Shown: one piece after another, positions 52,880 through 61,864 of the stretch
Numbering within the stretch: position 1 is the stretch's first letter
How the letters are laid out: every line of letters begins with the position of its first letter
Assembly (NCBI GenBank): GCA_964619885.1
Contig: CAZUGA010000026.1
Span: 1 to 61,864 of the forward strand
Reading direction: 5' to 3'
Length of the DNA: 61,864 bases
Source of the DNA: CAZUGA01 sp964619885
GTDB taxonomy: Bacteria > Pseudomonadota > Gammaproteobacteria > Methylococcales > UBA1147
Made by a program: the position numbers and the translations under genes
Notes under the pieces: generated by a model
The model's database searches: none
Told to the model about the DNA's origin: nothing
The model's input: the letters and a program-made list of their open reading frames with translations, nothing else

Positions 52880-54199
52880 ATGAATCAGCCACGTATTGGC
52901 TTCGTCAGCCTCGGTTGCCCAAAGGCCCTGGTCGACAGCGAACGTATCCTCACACAACTTCGTTCCGAAGGTTACCAAACAGTTTCCTCTTATCAGGACG
53001 CAGACCTTGTTGTTGTCAACACATGCGGCTTCATCGATTCCGCGGTACAAGAATCTTTGGACACGATCGGCGAGGCTATCGCCGAAAACGGTAAGGTTAT
53101 CGTAACCGGCTGCCTGGGCGTACGCGAGAACGAAATTCGCGAGCAACACCCCAAGGTTTTGCAAATTACCGGACCGCAGGCTTACGACGCGGTAGTCGAT
53201 TCAGTGCATACCCATTTGCCGCCGGCACACGATCCGTTTACCAATCTCATTCCAGCCCACGGGGTCAAACTCACTCCCGAACATTACGCCTATCTAAAAA
53301 TTTCAGAAGGCTGTAATCACCGTTGCTCGTTTTGCATTATCCCTTCGATGCGCGGCGATTTGGTCAGCCGTCGGATCGGCGAAGTTATGGCTGAAGCGGA
53401 ACAACTGGCGCGGGCTGGGGTTAAAGAAATTCTGGTTATTTCACAAGATACCAGTGCTTACGGAACAGATATTCGCTATCAGGCTGATAATTGGAATGGA
53501 ACTCGTTGGGAAACTCGGTTTACTGCACTGGCGGCAGCCTTGGGCCAACTAGGCGTGTGGGTCCGCTTGCATTATGTTTACCCGTATCCGCACGTAGATG
53601 ACGTCATTCCACTCATGGCAGACGGTAAAATATTGCCGTACCTGGACATACCATTTCAACACGCCAACCGGCGCATCTTAAAACTGATGAAACGTCCGGC
53701 GGCAATGGAAAACACGCTTCGCAGAATACAGGCTTGGCGCGAAATATGTCCGGACATCACGCTTCGCAGCACATTTATCGTCGGCTTCCCAGGGGAAACC
53801 GAAAATGATTTCGAAGAGTTGTTAGAATTCTTAGACCAAGCTCAACTGGACCGAGTCGGTTGCTTTAAATACTCCCCTGTTCAAGGTGCCGCCGCCAATG
53901 ATTTGCCTGACCCAGTTTCTAAAAGCATAAAACAGGAGCGATTGCAACGCTTTATGCAACACCAAGCCCGTATCAGTACCGAACGGCTCAAAAACAGAAT
54001 TGGCAAAAAGGAGACGGTCTTAATAGACGAAATTGCACCCGAAGGCGCGGTCGCTCGGAGTAAAAGCGACGCACCTGAAATCGATGGTCAGGTATTCATT
54101 GATGGCGCGACCCATTTGAGGCAAGGCGATTGGGCTGACGTGACGATCGAAGATAGCGATGAGCACGACTTATGGGCTAAATTGGAAACCTCCGCATAA
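52880..54199 (+). CDS. rimO: Ribosomal protein S12 methylthiotransferase RimO
   Basis: 439 residues. It adds a methylthio group to an Asp of ribosomal protein S12 using radical SAM chemistry and two [4Fe-4S] clusters. The N-terminal UPF0004 domain has LGCPKALVDSERIL and VVNTCGFIDSAVQESLDTI with cluster Cys residues, then GCLGVRE. The radical SAM motif is CNHRCSFC, followed by IPSMRGDLVSR; a TRAM domain ends the protein. It begins 131 bp after cmoB. The protein is intact and cytoplasmic. Confidence 0.97.
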   Translation: MNQPRIGFVSLGCPKALVDSERILTQLRSEGYQTVSSYQDADLVVVNTCGFIDSAVQESLDTIGEAIAENGKVIVTGCLGVRENEIREQHPKVLQITGPQAYDAVVDSVHTHLPPAHDPFTNLIPAHGVKLTPEHYAYLKISEGCNHRCSFCIIPSMRGDLVSRRIGEVMAEAEQLARAGVKEILVISQDTSAYGTDIRYQADNWNGTRWETRFTALAAALGQLGVWVRLHYVYPYPHVDDVIPLMADGKILPYLDIPFQHANRRILKLMKRPAAMENTLRRIQAWREICPDITLRSTFIVGFPGETENDFEELLEFLDQAQLDRVGCFKYSPVQGAAANDLPDPVSKSIKQERLQRFMQHQARISTERLKNRIGKKETVLIDEIAPEGAVARSKSDAPEIDGQVFIDGATHLRQGDWADVTIEDSDEHDLWAKLETSA

Positions 54200-54461
54200 A
54201 ACTCGATTCCTTAAGAAATCAATCTAGTATAGCGCTTTAGCAAAAGTCCAATTTTGCCCCCAATAATGCAGCTCAATCCATATTTTCTATAAATCAACGC
54301 TGTTTGGTCACGCCAATAGGCGCACTCTATTTTTCCATCAGGCACGCCTGCCGCATACAAATTACCATTGCCTCGGGACACATTAGCTATTTTTGCAATC
54401 GTTTACAAAACTGAACTATATCAAATAGTTATATTTCAGTAATCTATAGTCATCAAAGCCT

Positions 54462-54842
54462 ATGGATAAAACCATGTACACAAACCGCGGCGAAAAACTA
54501 TTTTATTTATCCGTTTCGAACGTCACCCAAGACGAATTGCAATGCCTGCAAATGATGTTGCAAATAGATTTAAACAAACCAGTTGAAGCTTACCCGTTGG
54601 CTGTAGCTTTCGCGAATATGTTTGCACTCACGTGGAGCGCAATCCCAAATAAATCCGACCGCGAGTACATTCATCAAATCTGCCAAACCGTCAAAGGCCA
54701 TTTGGGACGAACCATACCGATACAGATTGAAATCGAAGAACCAGACACCGAATTTACGTTGAAATACATTTGCTGGCGGTTTCGTAGGCATCGATTGAAT
54801 CAAATGGAACTGTCAGTACGATCGTCAAAGCAATTCTTATAA
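54462..54842 (+). CDS. Small hypothetical protein
   Basis: 126 residues, not recognised. The amphipathic pattern (FYLSVSNVTQDELQCLQMMLQI and later IHQICQTVKGHLG) looks like a folded helical protein, and no membrane segment or signal is seen. It opens MDKTMYTNRGEK; either of the two ATGs could be the start. There are 262 bp after rimO and 329 bp before the next gene, so it stands alone. Reality as a gene is uncertain; it is kept because its composition is protein-like and no better feature lies here. Confidence 0.4.
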   Translation: MDKTMYTNRGEKLFYLSVSNVTQDELQCLQMMLQIDLNKPVEAYPLAVAFANMFALTWSAIPNKSDREYIHQICQTVKGHLGRTIPIQIEIEEPDTEFTLKYICWRFRRHRLNQMELSVRSSKQFL

Positions 54843-55171
54843 GACACAAACTGGGTTCATTGCAACCCATACCCCAAAGCCAAATCATTGCGGAAATCGA
54901 CCCGGCTAGTATCACCCAATAATCACGTTTAAGCGCGGCACCACATAATTGGTTGGGGAAACCAATCAAAGTCAGGTGGCTTACTTGTGAAGTTAGAAGT
55001 CTCCAGACAACCTGTCTACACATCGAATTATTCTTGTTATTTATACGTATATGCTTCAACGAAATATCGCGGGTATAATTAGATGCGATCAACTCAAAAC
55101 ATATATTGGCGCAACAATGATTTTGGACATCGATTTGTCTAGTTAATTAGCGAATGAAAATGGAGTAGGCA
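54843..55171. other. Intergenic region
   Basis: About 330 bp before the persulfide dioxygenase fusion. No gene or strong hairpin is recognised. A minus-strand frame (54754-55092) crosses the previous gene and shows no family features. GGAG lies before the ATG at 55172. Confidence 0.4.
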
Positions 55172-56293
55172 ATGATTTTTCAACAACATTTTGACCCCGA
55201 AACGTGGACCTTAACCTATTTTATTGCCGACCCGGAAAGCCACGAAGCCGTTATCATCGATCCGGTCATTTCGAATCTGGATAAATACATGTCGCTATTG
55301 TCCGAACACGGTATGCAATTGAAATATTCGCTGGAAACCCACGTACACGCCGATCATATCACCGCAGGCGGATTACTACGCCAACGTACCGGCGCACAGA
55401 CTGGGGTTAGCACACTGTGCGGCGCCGAATTCGCAGACCACCAAATTCAAGAACATGATGTGTTTAAGTTCGGGAAAAATGAACAAATCGACGTCATCGC
55501 AACACCCGGGCATACACAGGGCAGCATTTCATTTTTGTGGCGGAACAAAGTATTCACCGGCGATGCGTTATTTATAGACGGTTGTGGCCGAACCGATTTT
55601 CAAGGCGGTGACCCCAGCGCATTGTTCGATTCAATCACGCAAAAGCTTTTTAAGTTACCGGATGACACTCTGGTTTACCCGGGTCATGACTACAATGGAC
55701 GCCGGGTTAGTAATATCGCGCAAGAGCGCGGCAGGAATCCGAGAATAGCGGGTAAAACGCGCGAAGAGTTCATAAAATTTATGAACAACCTAAAGTTGCC
55801 ACCCCCGCGCTTGATAAAACAGTCAGTACCAGCCAACCGACGTTGCGGACTCACCGAAGACGAGTGGCAGGAAGCAGTCGAACCTCCAGTCGACATATCC
55901 AACGAACCAGCAACCCAATGTGGTACAGCAGACCCATCGCCGATACCGCCTCAAGCGGCACAATCACTGGTCAGTCAAGCCAAAGCCAATATTACAGAAA
56001 TCAATGTAAAACAGGCCAAACGTCTAATTGCCGGTTCCAACACAACGATCATCGACGTACGCGAACCCTCTGAATATAACGCTGGCGCCTTGCCTGGAGC
56101 AATACTCCTTCCAAGAGGGATGCTGGAATTCAAGATCGGCGATATTTCACAGCTATCCGACCGATCAAAACCCATTCTGGTTTATTGCCAAACTGGCGCG
56201 CGTGCGTCGCTGGCATCTCAAACCCTAAAACTATTGGGATATACCGACGTCGCATCTTTGTCAGGCGGTTACCAAGCTTGGAATAGCGATTAA
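55172..56293 (+). CDS. Persulfide dioxygenase-rhodanese fusion protein
   Basis: 373 residues. The N-terminal two-thirds is an ETHE1-type metallo-beta-lactamase fold with THVHADHITAGG and TPGHTQGSISF for the iron site, FTGDALFIDGCGRTDFQGGD and VYPGHDYNGR, typical of enzymes that oxidise glutathione persulfide to sulfite. A linker of about 50 residues joins a rhodanese domain with DVREPSEYNAGALPGAILLP and the active-site Cys at 339 (VYCQTGARA). Fusions of this kind are known and couple thiosulfate or persulfide transfer to oxidation. No signal peptide, so cytoplasmic. With the SoxH-like protein it supports sulfur metabolism in this organism, but no other sulfur-oxidation genes are in view. Confidence 0.92.
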   Translation: MIFQQHFDPETWTLTYFIADPESHEAVIIDPVISNLDKYMSLLSEHGMQLKYSLETHVHADHITAGGLLRQRTGAQTGVSTLCGAEFADHQIQEHDVFKFGKNEQIDVIATPGHTQGSISFLWRNKVFTGDALFIDGCGRTDFQGGDPSALFDSITQKLFKLPDDTLVYPGHDYNGRRVSNIAQERGRNPRIAGKTREEFIKFMNNLKLPPPRLIKQSVPANRRCGLTEDEWQEAVEPPVDISNEPATQCGTADPSPIPPQAAQSLVSQAKANITEINVKQAKRLIAGSNTTIIDVREPSEYNAGALPGAILLPRGMLEFKIGDISQLSDRSKPILVYCQTGARASLASQTLKLLGYTDVASLSGGYQAWNSD

Positions 56294-56498
56294 ACTTATT
56301 GCAATGCAATCTACACGTCAACCGGATTAGATTCCAGATAGTTCCCGGACAATGACTATAGGTTTGGCGTAATCTCAGGATTCCTATATTACCCTTATTT
56401 GCCGGCAACATCAGGCGACGCTCGTCTGCTTCGCGTCTATCCAATTGGCAAAGTAATCTTGCAAAACTGCTAGAAGACTGACAAAACGGTACCCTTGG

Positions 56499-59480
56499 TC
56501 ACCCAGCGATCAACGACAACCTGGAATCCACAACAGTTAAATCCTCATCCGGCTGAGCCTCGGGCTCGACGTTAACATCCAGCAGAAAAATTCGATCTGC
56601 ATTGAGCTTTTGTTGGATGAGATAGTCGTGGATATATTTGGCCCGATCCTGCGCGAGCTTACGCATCCTTTCGTTATCGACTTTCACATCCTTTAAAACC
56701 TGCTCGCGCGCTGCTTTGACCACGTCCGCGTTGCTCAATTGCTGCGTGACCATTGGTGAATCTGCAGTCAGGTATTTCATGCCGGTAAGCTTCATGTAAT
56801 ACGCCTTCAAAAGATGGCGGTTAAAATCCTCGTCCGTGACGCTAATCTCAGCAAAAGGCTGGTCTTCGTCCTCCGAAAGCTTTTTAAACTCGGCTTTTTT
56901 CAGCGCTATGATTTCATCATTAAACTGCTTTTCGGCAGCCGCCCGAAAATCACCGGCGCCCGCGATACCTTCTATTTCCAGATTCAACGTCGGTCGTTGA
57001 CCCAAGGCCTCAATCACTTGGTTCAGTTTGGTTTTTTGATCATCGGTTAAATCGGTCTGTCCAGCGGCAAATGTTACGTTCCCCAATTCTTCGCCACCTT
57101 CAACCAATCCACCCAGTGCAGCAAAAGGTGACGTTACTATCTTGGTCAGCAAATTAACCAGCACATCTCCAACCAACCCCCATATACTGAATTCTGGATC
57201 ATCCAGACTCCCTTTCAGCGGAAGATCAATATTGATCACACCGTTAGAATCTTTCAGCAACGCTATGGCAAGCGACAACGGTAACGAAACCGCATCTGGG
57301 CTGTCGACTTCATCCCCCAATGTCAATTGATCCAATACAATTTTATTTTCCGCATTCAGCTTACGGCTTTTCAATTTGTACTTTAGATCGACCGACATTT
57401 TACCCTTTTCGATTTTGCGGCCGGCGAATTTTCCGGAATATGGTGTTAGCGAGGTCAGGCTTAGATTCTTAAAATCCATGGAAATATCGGTGTACCCATC
57501 CGGACTAAATACATTCATCTTACCTTTAATCCGTACCGGTGCGGTTTTGTCCGCCCGACCTTTAAGGTTAACACTCGCTCTGGATTTTTTATCAGTCGAC
57601 AGCCCTTTTATACTGCCATTAAGGCGGGTCAGTCCTGTCGAAAATTTCGGTTTTAACGAGTTATCGGCAAACATGGCTGATGTACCCTTGATCGAAACAG
57701 TATCAATTTTGACCACTGCATCAGGCCCGTCATCCGCCTTTTTGTCCGCGTTGACCGATTCTTTTTTATCTACAGCGGCCGTCTGCGAATCTTCCGCAAA
57801 TACCTTGGAAATATTGGTTGATCCATCGGCATTTATTATGAATCGGACATAGGCCTTGTCCGCCGTGACCTCTTTGATATCAACAACGATTGGATCCAGA
57901 TTAAAATCAATGCCGTCAAAGCGCAGCGCATTCCAATTGAACAATTTGTTTTTCTCGATCTTGTCCTGACCGACAAATTCATCGATACTAGCCGCACCGT
58001 TAAACGCCAATTGAGGCTGGGAGTTTTCGTCTAATTTAAAATCAACCTTACCCTTTACATTGGCTTCGCCACTGCCAAATTCCAGCTTCGTCACCGGATC
58101 GATGTAAGGTTGGAAATCTGTCAGATTCAATTTAAGATCCAGGTCCACATCAGTCGACACCGGATCCAGACCCAAATCTCCTTTAACCTTCAAATGCCCA
58201 GTTTTATTCACAGCCCCGTCTATAGTAAACGGCAATTTCCCGCTAAGATCGGAAGAAAAATTGGCTAACGTCAAAGTCAACGGGGAAAAATCCAAACTCA
58301 TAGTCGTTGCCAACGATCGATCTTGAAACAAGACCCCGTAGTCTTTGAATACGATATTCTGGATCTTGATCAACCACGGTTCGCCGTCTGAGTCATCGTC
58401 TTTAGGTGCCGCATTGGTCGTATTCGCAGCACCACTGTCATTTGGCTGGAATAGCTCTTGGTAGTTTAAATTTTTATCCTTATTAACCCACGTGGCAATC
58501 TTCGCATTTTGGCTGGCCACAGATTTGATCGAGACTTGTTTGTTAGCCAAACTGACGTTGATGCCGTCCAACTCAACCATCGGAATATCGATAACCGGTT
58601 TGTCCACTCCCTTTTCAGACAACTTGAAATTCTTTAGCTTGTAGTTGCCTTCATTTATCTCCAACTGGGGTTCGCCATCCGTCATACTAAACGTGTAGCG
58701 CGCATCAAGATCGTAAGTACCGTCGGTAAATTTAAATTTGACTTGATCTTGGATATATTTCCAAATCAACAACGGACGAAATCCAGACAACTTAATTTGA
58801 CCTGCAGATTGCATCGGCGTGATCGTTACGTTGCCCTGCCAATCGATTTTTCCGCCTTCGGTAAACACGGCCGAAAACTGATAACCCGAATCACTGTTCA
58901 AGTGGGTCGTGAAATCCTTGACCGCTAGATCGATCGGTTCGATGCTTGTATGGAACGGTGTCTTAACCGAAAAATCATCGAATACGAATTCACCCCGCTG
59001 AATATCCAATTTGGATATCAGCAGCGGAAACGGGTCCTCGTCTTCGTCGTCAGGCTCAGGTTCTTCGACTTCCTCGTCGGACTGAATCAAATCGTCAAAA
59101 TTGAATTTACCATTCTTCAATATATCGACGTCTAGGTATAGACCGGTTAGTCTTATCGCATCGAAGGTAACCGCGCGCTTGAATAACGACGAGGTTTCGA
59201 AATCGACGAATAATTCGTCAAACGCAGCAAACTTGCCACCGGTTTTCTTTTTGATCTCCAAGCCCTTCAAACTCACCTTGAATAGAAACGGATTGATATT
59301 GATCTCTTGAATTGAACCCTCTCTGTTCAAATTCTCTTTAACCAACTCGGGCAACTTGGATTTAATCAAATAGGGTAATCCCCAAAAGCCGATAACTGCA
59401 TATAGAACAAGCAGCGTGCCAACGATTATGGCCGGGGTTTTTATTCGTTTTCGCCAATCAATCGCATCATCGTCTGCCAT
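56499..59480 (-). CDS. DUF748 / AsmA-like large envelope protein
   Basis: 993 residues. An N-terminal membrane helix (about 16-35) anchors a very long periplasmic beta-rich chain of DUF748/AsmA type: repeated segments such as FDAIRLTGLYLDVDIL, IKLSGFRPLLIWKYI, LTDFQPYIDPVTKLEFGSGEANVKGKV (as block) and MDFKNLSLTSLTPYSGKFAGRKIEKGKM (as block). Near residue 810 a segment like FAAGQTDLTDDQKTKLNQV resembles an OmpA-type peptidoglycan-binding motif. AsmA-like proteins form bridges that carry phospholipids between the membranes; that role is an inference here. Acidic loops (EEVEEPEPDDEDEDP) stand out. No operon partner on the same strand. Convergent with the fusion protein gene. Confidence 0.9.
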   Translation of the reverse strand: MADDDAIDWRKRIKTPAIIVGTLLVLYAVIGFWGLPYLIKSKLPELVKENLNREGSIQEININPFLFKVSLKGLEIKKKTGGKFAAFDELFVDFETSSLFKRAVTFDAIRLTGLYLDVDILKNGKFNFDDLIQSDEEVEEPEPDDEDEDPFPLLISKLDIQRGEFVFDDFSVKTPFHTSIEPIDLAVKDFTTHLNSDSGYQFSAVFTEGGKIDWQGNVTITPMQSAGQIKLSGFRPLLIWKYIQDQVKFKFTDGTYDLDARYTFSMTDGEPQLEINEGNYKLKNFKLSEKGVDKPVIDIPMVELDGINVSLANKQVSIKSVASQNAKIATWVNKDKNLNYQELFQPNDSGAANTTNAAPKDDDSDGEPWLIKIQNIVFKDYGVLFQDRSLATTMSLDFSPLTLTLANFSSDLSGKLPFTIDGAVNKTGHLKVKGDLGLDPVSTDVDLDLKLNLTDFQPYIDPVTKLEFGSGEANVKGKVDFKLDENSQPQLAFNGAASIDEFVGQDKIEKNKLFNWNALRFDGIDFNLDPIVVDIKEVTADKAYVRFIINADGSTNISKVFAEDSQTAAVDKKESVNADKKADDGPDAVVKIDTVSIKGTSAMFADNSLKPKFSTGLTRLNGSIKGLSTDKKSRASVNLKGRADKTAPVRIKGKMNVFSPDGYTDISMDFKNLSLTSLTPYSGKFAGRKIEKGKMSVDLKYKLKSRKLNAENKIVLDQLTLGDEVDSPDAVSLPLSLAIALLKDSNGVINIDLPLKGSLDDPEFSIWGLVGDVLVNLLTKIVTSPFAALGGLVEGGEELGNVTFAAGQTDLTDDQKTKLNQVIEALGQRPTLNLEIEGIAGAGDFRAAAEKQFNDEIIALKKAEFKKLSEDEDQPFAEISVTDEDFNRHLLKAYYMKLTGMKYLTADSPMVTQQLSNADVVKAAREQVLKDVKVDNERMRKLAQDRAKYIHDYLIQQKLNADRIFLLDVNVEPEAQPDEDLTVVDSRLSLIAG

Positions 59481-59676
59481 GTTGTAATCCTCTGGTAAAT
59501 TTCAAGGCGCAAATAAATGTAACAATCTCCAGTCCTTTGTTGAATCGGATAAGGTGGTTTGATTAAATGCCGAGCCTTGTACCCGTCCGTGCGAAAAAGG
59601 AGCCGGGAATATTTTAACGCGTATTGCACAATGTCACATCCAACTGGACCCTAGTTTAATAAGGAATACAGCACTT

Positions 59677-60606
59677 ATGAAATTTTTTCTCTTTATCGCG
59701 GCTTCAATCATCGCATTATTGACCACTTCAGCGACAGCGGATCCAGTGGATGGCATTATCAAGTTATCTAACGGCGATCAGATCCACGGCAGCATTACAC
59801 ATCAAAATGATGAAATCGTAACCATCGAACACTCCTCACTCGGCACTTTAGAAATCAAACGCGATCAAATAGCAACCATCCTGACCACTCAAAACGAACC
59901 GATGCCGGCTGACTTATTACCCCAAGATCCAGCTGACGAAGGACTTTTCGGATCCGGTTTTTTGGCCGACTGGAAGCGCGACTTCGAATTCGGTTTAAAC
60001 GGTGCAAAAGGTGTATCCGAAAATCTAAACATCCGAGCCGCATTCGTTTCGACATATGAAGACGAAGAAGACCGCTGGTACTACGAAATGATGTACCTGC
60101 ATTCACAAAGCGACAATATTACCTCGCAAAGCCGAGCCCAGGTCATATTGAATAAAGATTGGTTGATCCCAGAATCGCAGTGGTTTTATTTTGCAAACGG
60201 CCGTTTCGACTGGGATGAATTCAAAGATTGGGATTATCGAATTAGCGCATTTGTAGGGCCTGGATACGAATTTATTAACACTGACGTATGGTACCTGCGC
60301 GGCCGGGCCGGTATAGGCGGCAACCAAACATTCGGCGACACCGAACGCTTTACCGTGGAAGCATTGACCGGGCTGGAAACCGGATGGCATATTACTGACC
60401 AACAATTTGTCGAATTCAAAACGACTTTTTACCCCAGTCTGTCCAATCTTGGACAATACCGGAACATTACCACACTGGATTGGATCCATGATCTGGATTA
60501 CTACCGGGGTCTGGCAATCAAACTCGGTATATACAATGAATATGATTCACAGCAAACCCAGGGCAATGATTTTCGTTACTACGCTACAATTGTTTGGGGA
60601 CTTTGA
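59677..60606 (+). CDS. DUF481 outer-membrane protein
   Basis: 309 residues. A signal peptide (cleavage near ATA-DP) is followed by a small N-terminal domain (IIKLSNGDQIHGSITHQNDE and GTLEIKRDQIATILT), then a DUF481 beta-barrel-like part with AQVILNKDWLIPESQWFYFANGR and DWDYRISAFVGPGYEF (as blocks) ending YYATIVWGL, the aromatic end typical of outer-membrane barrels. DUF481 proteins resemble the salt-induced YdiY of E. coli; function is not known. It is divergent from the DUF748 gene (196 bp between). AAGGA precedes the ATG. Confidence 0.9.
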   Translation: MKFFLFIAASIIALLTTSATADPVDGIIKLSNGDQIHGSITHQNDEIVTIEHSSLGTLEIKRDQIATILTTQNEPMPADLLPQDPADEGLFGSGFLADWKRDFEFGLNGAKGVSENLNIRAAFVSTYEDEEDRWYYEMMYLHSQSDNITSQSRAQVILNKDWLIPESQWFYFANGRFDWDEFKDWDYRISAFVGPGYEFINTDVWYLRGRAGIGGNQTFGDTERFTVEALTGLETGWHITDQQFVEFKTTFYPSLSNLGQYRNITTLDWIHDLDYYRGLAIKLGIYNEYDSQQTQGNDFRYYATIVWGL

Positions 60607-61181
60607 GTGGATGTATTCTAAAATTCGAGCGATAAACAGCTCAATTACCGTCCAGTTTCATCGCTTCGATCATCAAAGTGGGATTTTATTAGGACAATCT
60701 GCGAGTGCGGGTTGAATACTTCTTTGCGTTGCAAAAAAAACTCTGCGAATATCAACAAGTCCTTATCAAAAATGTCCGAGTGTCCGGAGCTAATCGATTT
60801 CGGGACCTGCATAATCCAATAGGGGATATTATTTTCGGCATCGGGAAAGGGTTCTACGGAAATATTAGATCCCATATACTAAACCTGATGGTTGAACAAA
60901 TATTTAACATGGCCGGTCGTTCGCGTAATTAAAAAACGCTGACTTGGATGGGTTGGATCTTGAGAGCGCCTAAAACTTGCCAGCAAACTGTTCCAATACT
61001 GTCCAAAAGGGAAATAAAACTTCGTCGCATGATCGACCGCGGACGTTATAGTAACAACACTGGACCGTCAAGCGGTCTAACCGCACCATCTGCGTCGCGC
61101 AATCCTGTTCTCGCATTGATATATTTAAAGAAATGGACTAATCGGAATGCGCGGCAGTTCTTAAACATGATTTAGGACGAC
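60607..61181. other. Intergenic region without recognised gene
   Basis: About 575 bp. Two short plus-strand frames (60705-60932 and 60948-61175) lack family features and good start signals, so I do not call them genes. No strong hairpin or terminator is visible. It may hold the promoter for the ABC exporter gene that follows. Confidence 0.4.
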
Positions 61182-61817
61182 TTGAAGATGAGCAAAACGG
61201 CGATCATCAAATACGTACTCGTTAAATACTGGCGTTCTATCACCATTGCCCTGATTGCCATGCTAGTGCAATCCGTGACGAACCTGCTCGAACCCTGGCC
61301 ACTTAAATTTATTATCGACTCTGTCCTGGGACCCCATCCTCTTCCTGGTTGGTTGAAACCAATTACAGATATATTTTCCACTGATGAACCCTACGCAATT
61401 TTACACTTTAGCATCCTGGCCGCAGTCGCGATCGCAACCTTTAGTGCGATAAGCTCTTACATCGGCTCGTTCTTGACCAAAAGCATCGGCATATGGTTTG
61501 CTCGAGATATACGTCAGATGCTATTCCATCACTTAGAACACCTTTCATTGGCAGAGTATGACCGTCAATCGACCGGGACACTTCTTAGTACATTAACAAC
61601 CGATGTAAATGCGGTACAGGCGTTTATCGCAAATGCTCTTCTCGGTATCGTTACTGACTTATTAACGATTATTGGAATGACTGCGGTAATGCTTTATCTG
61701 GACTGGGAATTTACATTGATCGCGCTAATTGTCGCGCCCTTCACTGTGGTCTATGTCTCCCGCCTCATGGCCGCGGTCAAGCTAGCCACTGGTGAAGTAC
61801 GCAAAACCCAAACCTGA
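61182..61817 (+). pseudogene. ABC exporter membrane domain, truncated
   Basis: 211 residues. The protein has the N-terminal half of an ABC exporter: NLLEPWPLKFIIDSVLG, helices around 70-95, LEHLSLAEYDRQSTGTLLSTLTTDVNAVQAFI (as block) and the helices DLLTIIGMTAVMLYLDWEFTLIALIVAPF, ending near TGEVRKTQT. In full-length relatives this point is followed by a conserved segment, two more helices and the ATP-binding domain. Here TGA stops the frame at 61815-61817. The other two frames in the last 47 bp do not continue the family pattern, so a simple one-base frameshift is not supported. A recombination break, a shortened gene, or an assembly fault near the window end are all possible. Confidence 0.6.
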
Positions 61818-61864
61818 ATCCGTGACTTCAACCCCGGACAAAGGGTCTAAAGCACTGAAAAAGA

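Noticed and set aside
54754..55092. Minus-strand frame of 112 codons
   Set aside because: It overlaps the end of the small plus-strand gene and contains no family features; composition looks like chance open frame.
60705..61175. Two plus-strand frames of 75 codons each before the ABC exporter
   Set aside because: No ribosome-binding site, no domain, odd composition; probably chance frames.
61770..61864. Simple one-base frameshift at the end of the ABC exporter gene
   Set aside because: Neither alternative frame in the last bases continues the exporter pattern, so a frameshift alone does not restore it.

Overview
The window looks like a chromosomal segment of a gammaproteobacterium of moderate GC. 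The evidence is the set of families and their order: petABC next to sspAB, mlaFEDB-murA-hisGDC, a Mg-type hemB, hemF, gor, cmoB, rimO, ubiX, thiO and an MlaC homologue. The anaerobic/sulfur-flavoured extras (a tungsten aldehyde oxidoreductase operon, a persulfide dioxygenase-rhodanese fusion, a SoxH-like metallohydrolase, a NasA-type molybdoenzyme with a DmsBC-like anchor) fit a metabolically versatile, possibly sulfur-oxidising lineage. That placement is inference, and I do not name a genus. I recognised no insertion sequence, prophage, CRISPR array or rRNA. One tRNA (Thr, anticodon CGT) is present.

Layout. 0-5 kb (minus): a TfoX-N protein, a DUF1348/NTF2-like protein, an unrecognised pair (coiled-coil protein plus four-helix membrane protein) and a secreted endonuclease I. 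4.9-9.1 kb (minus): a fused ferredoxin/DmsC-like anchor downstream of a NasA-like molybdoenzyme, with an NtrC-type palindrome upstream. 9.7-14.5 kb: a secreted metallo-beta-lactamase-fold protein, an IbpA-type small heat-shock gene with a sigma-32-like promoter and a ROSE-like thermometer, an orphan flippase, a gene-poor stretch with two hairpin/T-tract signals, and an orphan PqiC-like lipoprotein. 14.8-21.0 kb (plus): a DUF2236 haem-protein homologue, a large hybrid histidine kinase and a REC-GGDEF diguanylate cyclase. 21.1-27.7 kb (minus): a trypsin-like lipoprotein, acs, and aorC-aorB-aorA. 28.0-32.2 kb (minus): two related outer-membrane barrel proteins flanking ubiX-pip; one has a 12-C homopolymer upstream. 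32.5-34.1 kb (plus): thiO, tRNA-Thr and DUF1820. 34.3-46.6 kb (minus): sspB-sspA, petC-petB-petA, hisC-hisD-hisG, murA, mlaB-D-E-F and aroE. 46.7-61.9 kb: a membrane protein, hemB, mlaC, hemF, gor, cmoB, rimO, a small hypothetical, the persulfide dioxygenase-rhodanese fusion, a DUF748/AsmA-like giant, a DUF481 protein, and an ABC-exporter membrane domain that meets a stop codon near the window end.

How the genes work together. The Aor enzyme and Acs would turn acetaldehyde-type substrates into acetate and then acetyl-CoA. PetABC is the cytochrome bc1 complex. MlaFEDB plus the separately encoded MlaC, with the DUF748 and PqiC-like proteins, point to phospholipid traffic between the membranes. 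HemB and HemF serve haem synthesis. The DUF2236-kinase-cyclase block looks like a signalling module ending in c-di-GMP.

Less ordinary signals are: a roughly 80-nt leader element present twice (9578-9657 and 14611-14687), a long-range stem overlapping its second copy, hairpins in the gene-poor 13.0-13.75 kb stretch, a perfect 34-bp palindrome at 3751-3784, the C12 tract, and the uncharacterised membrane/coiled-coil gene pair. All calls are from reading sequence and protein motifs by eye; no database search was run.
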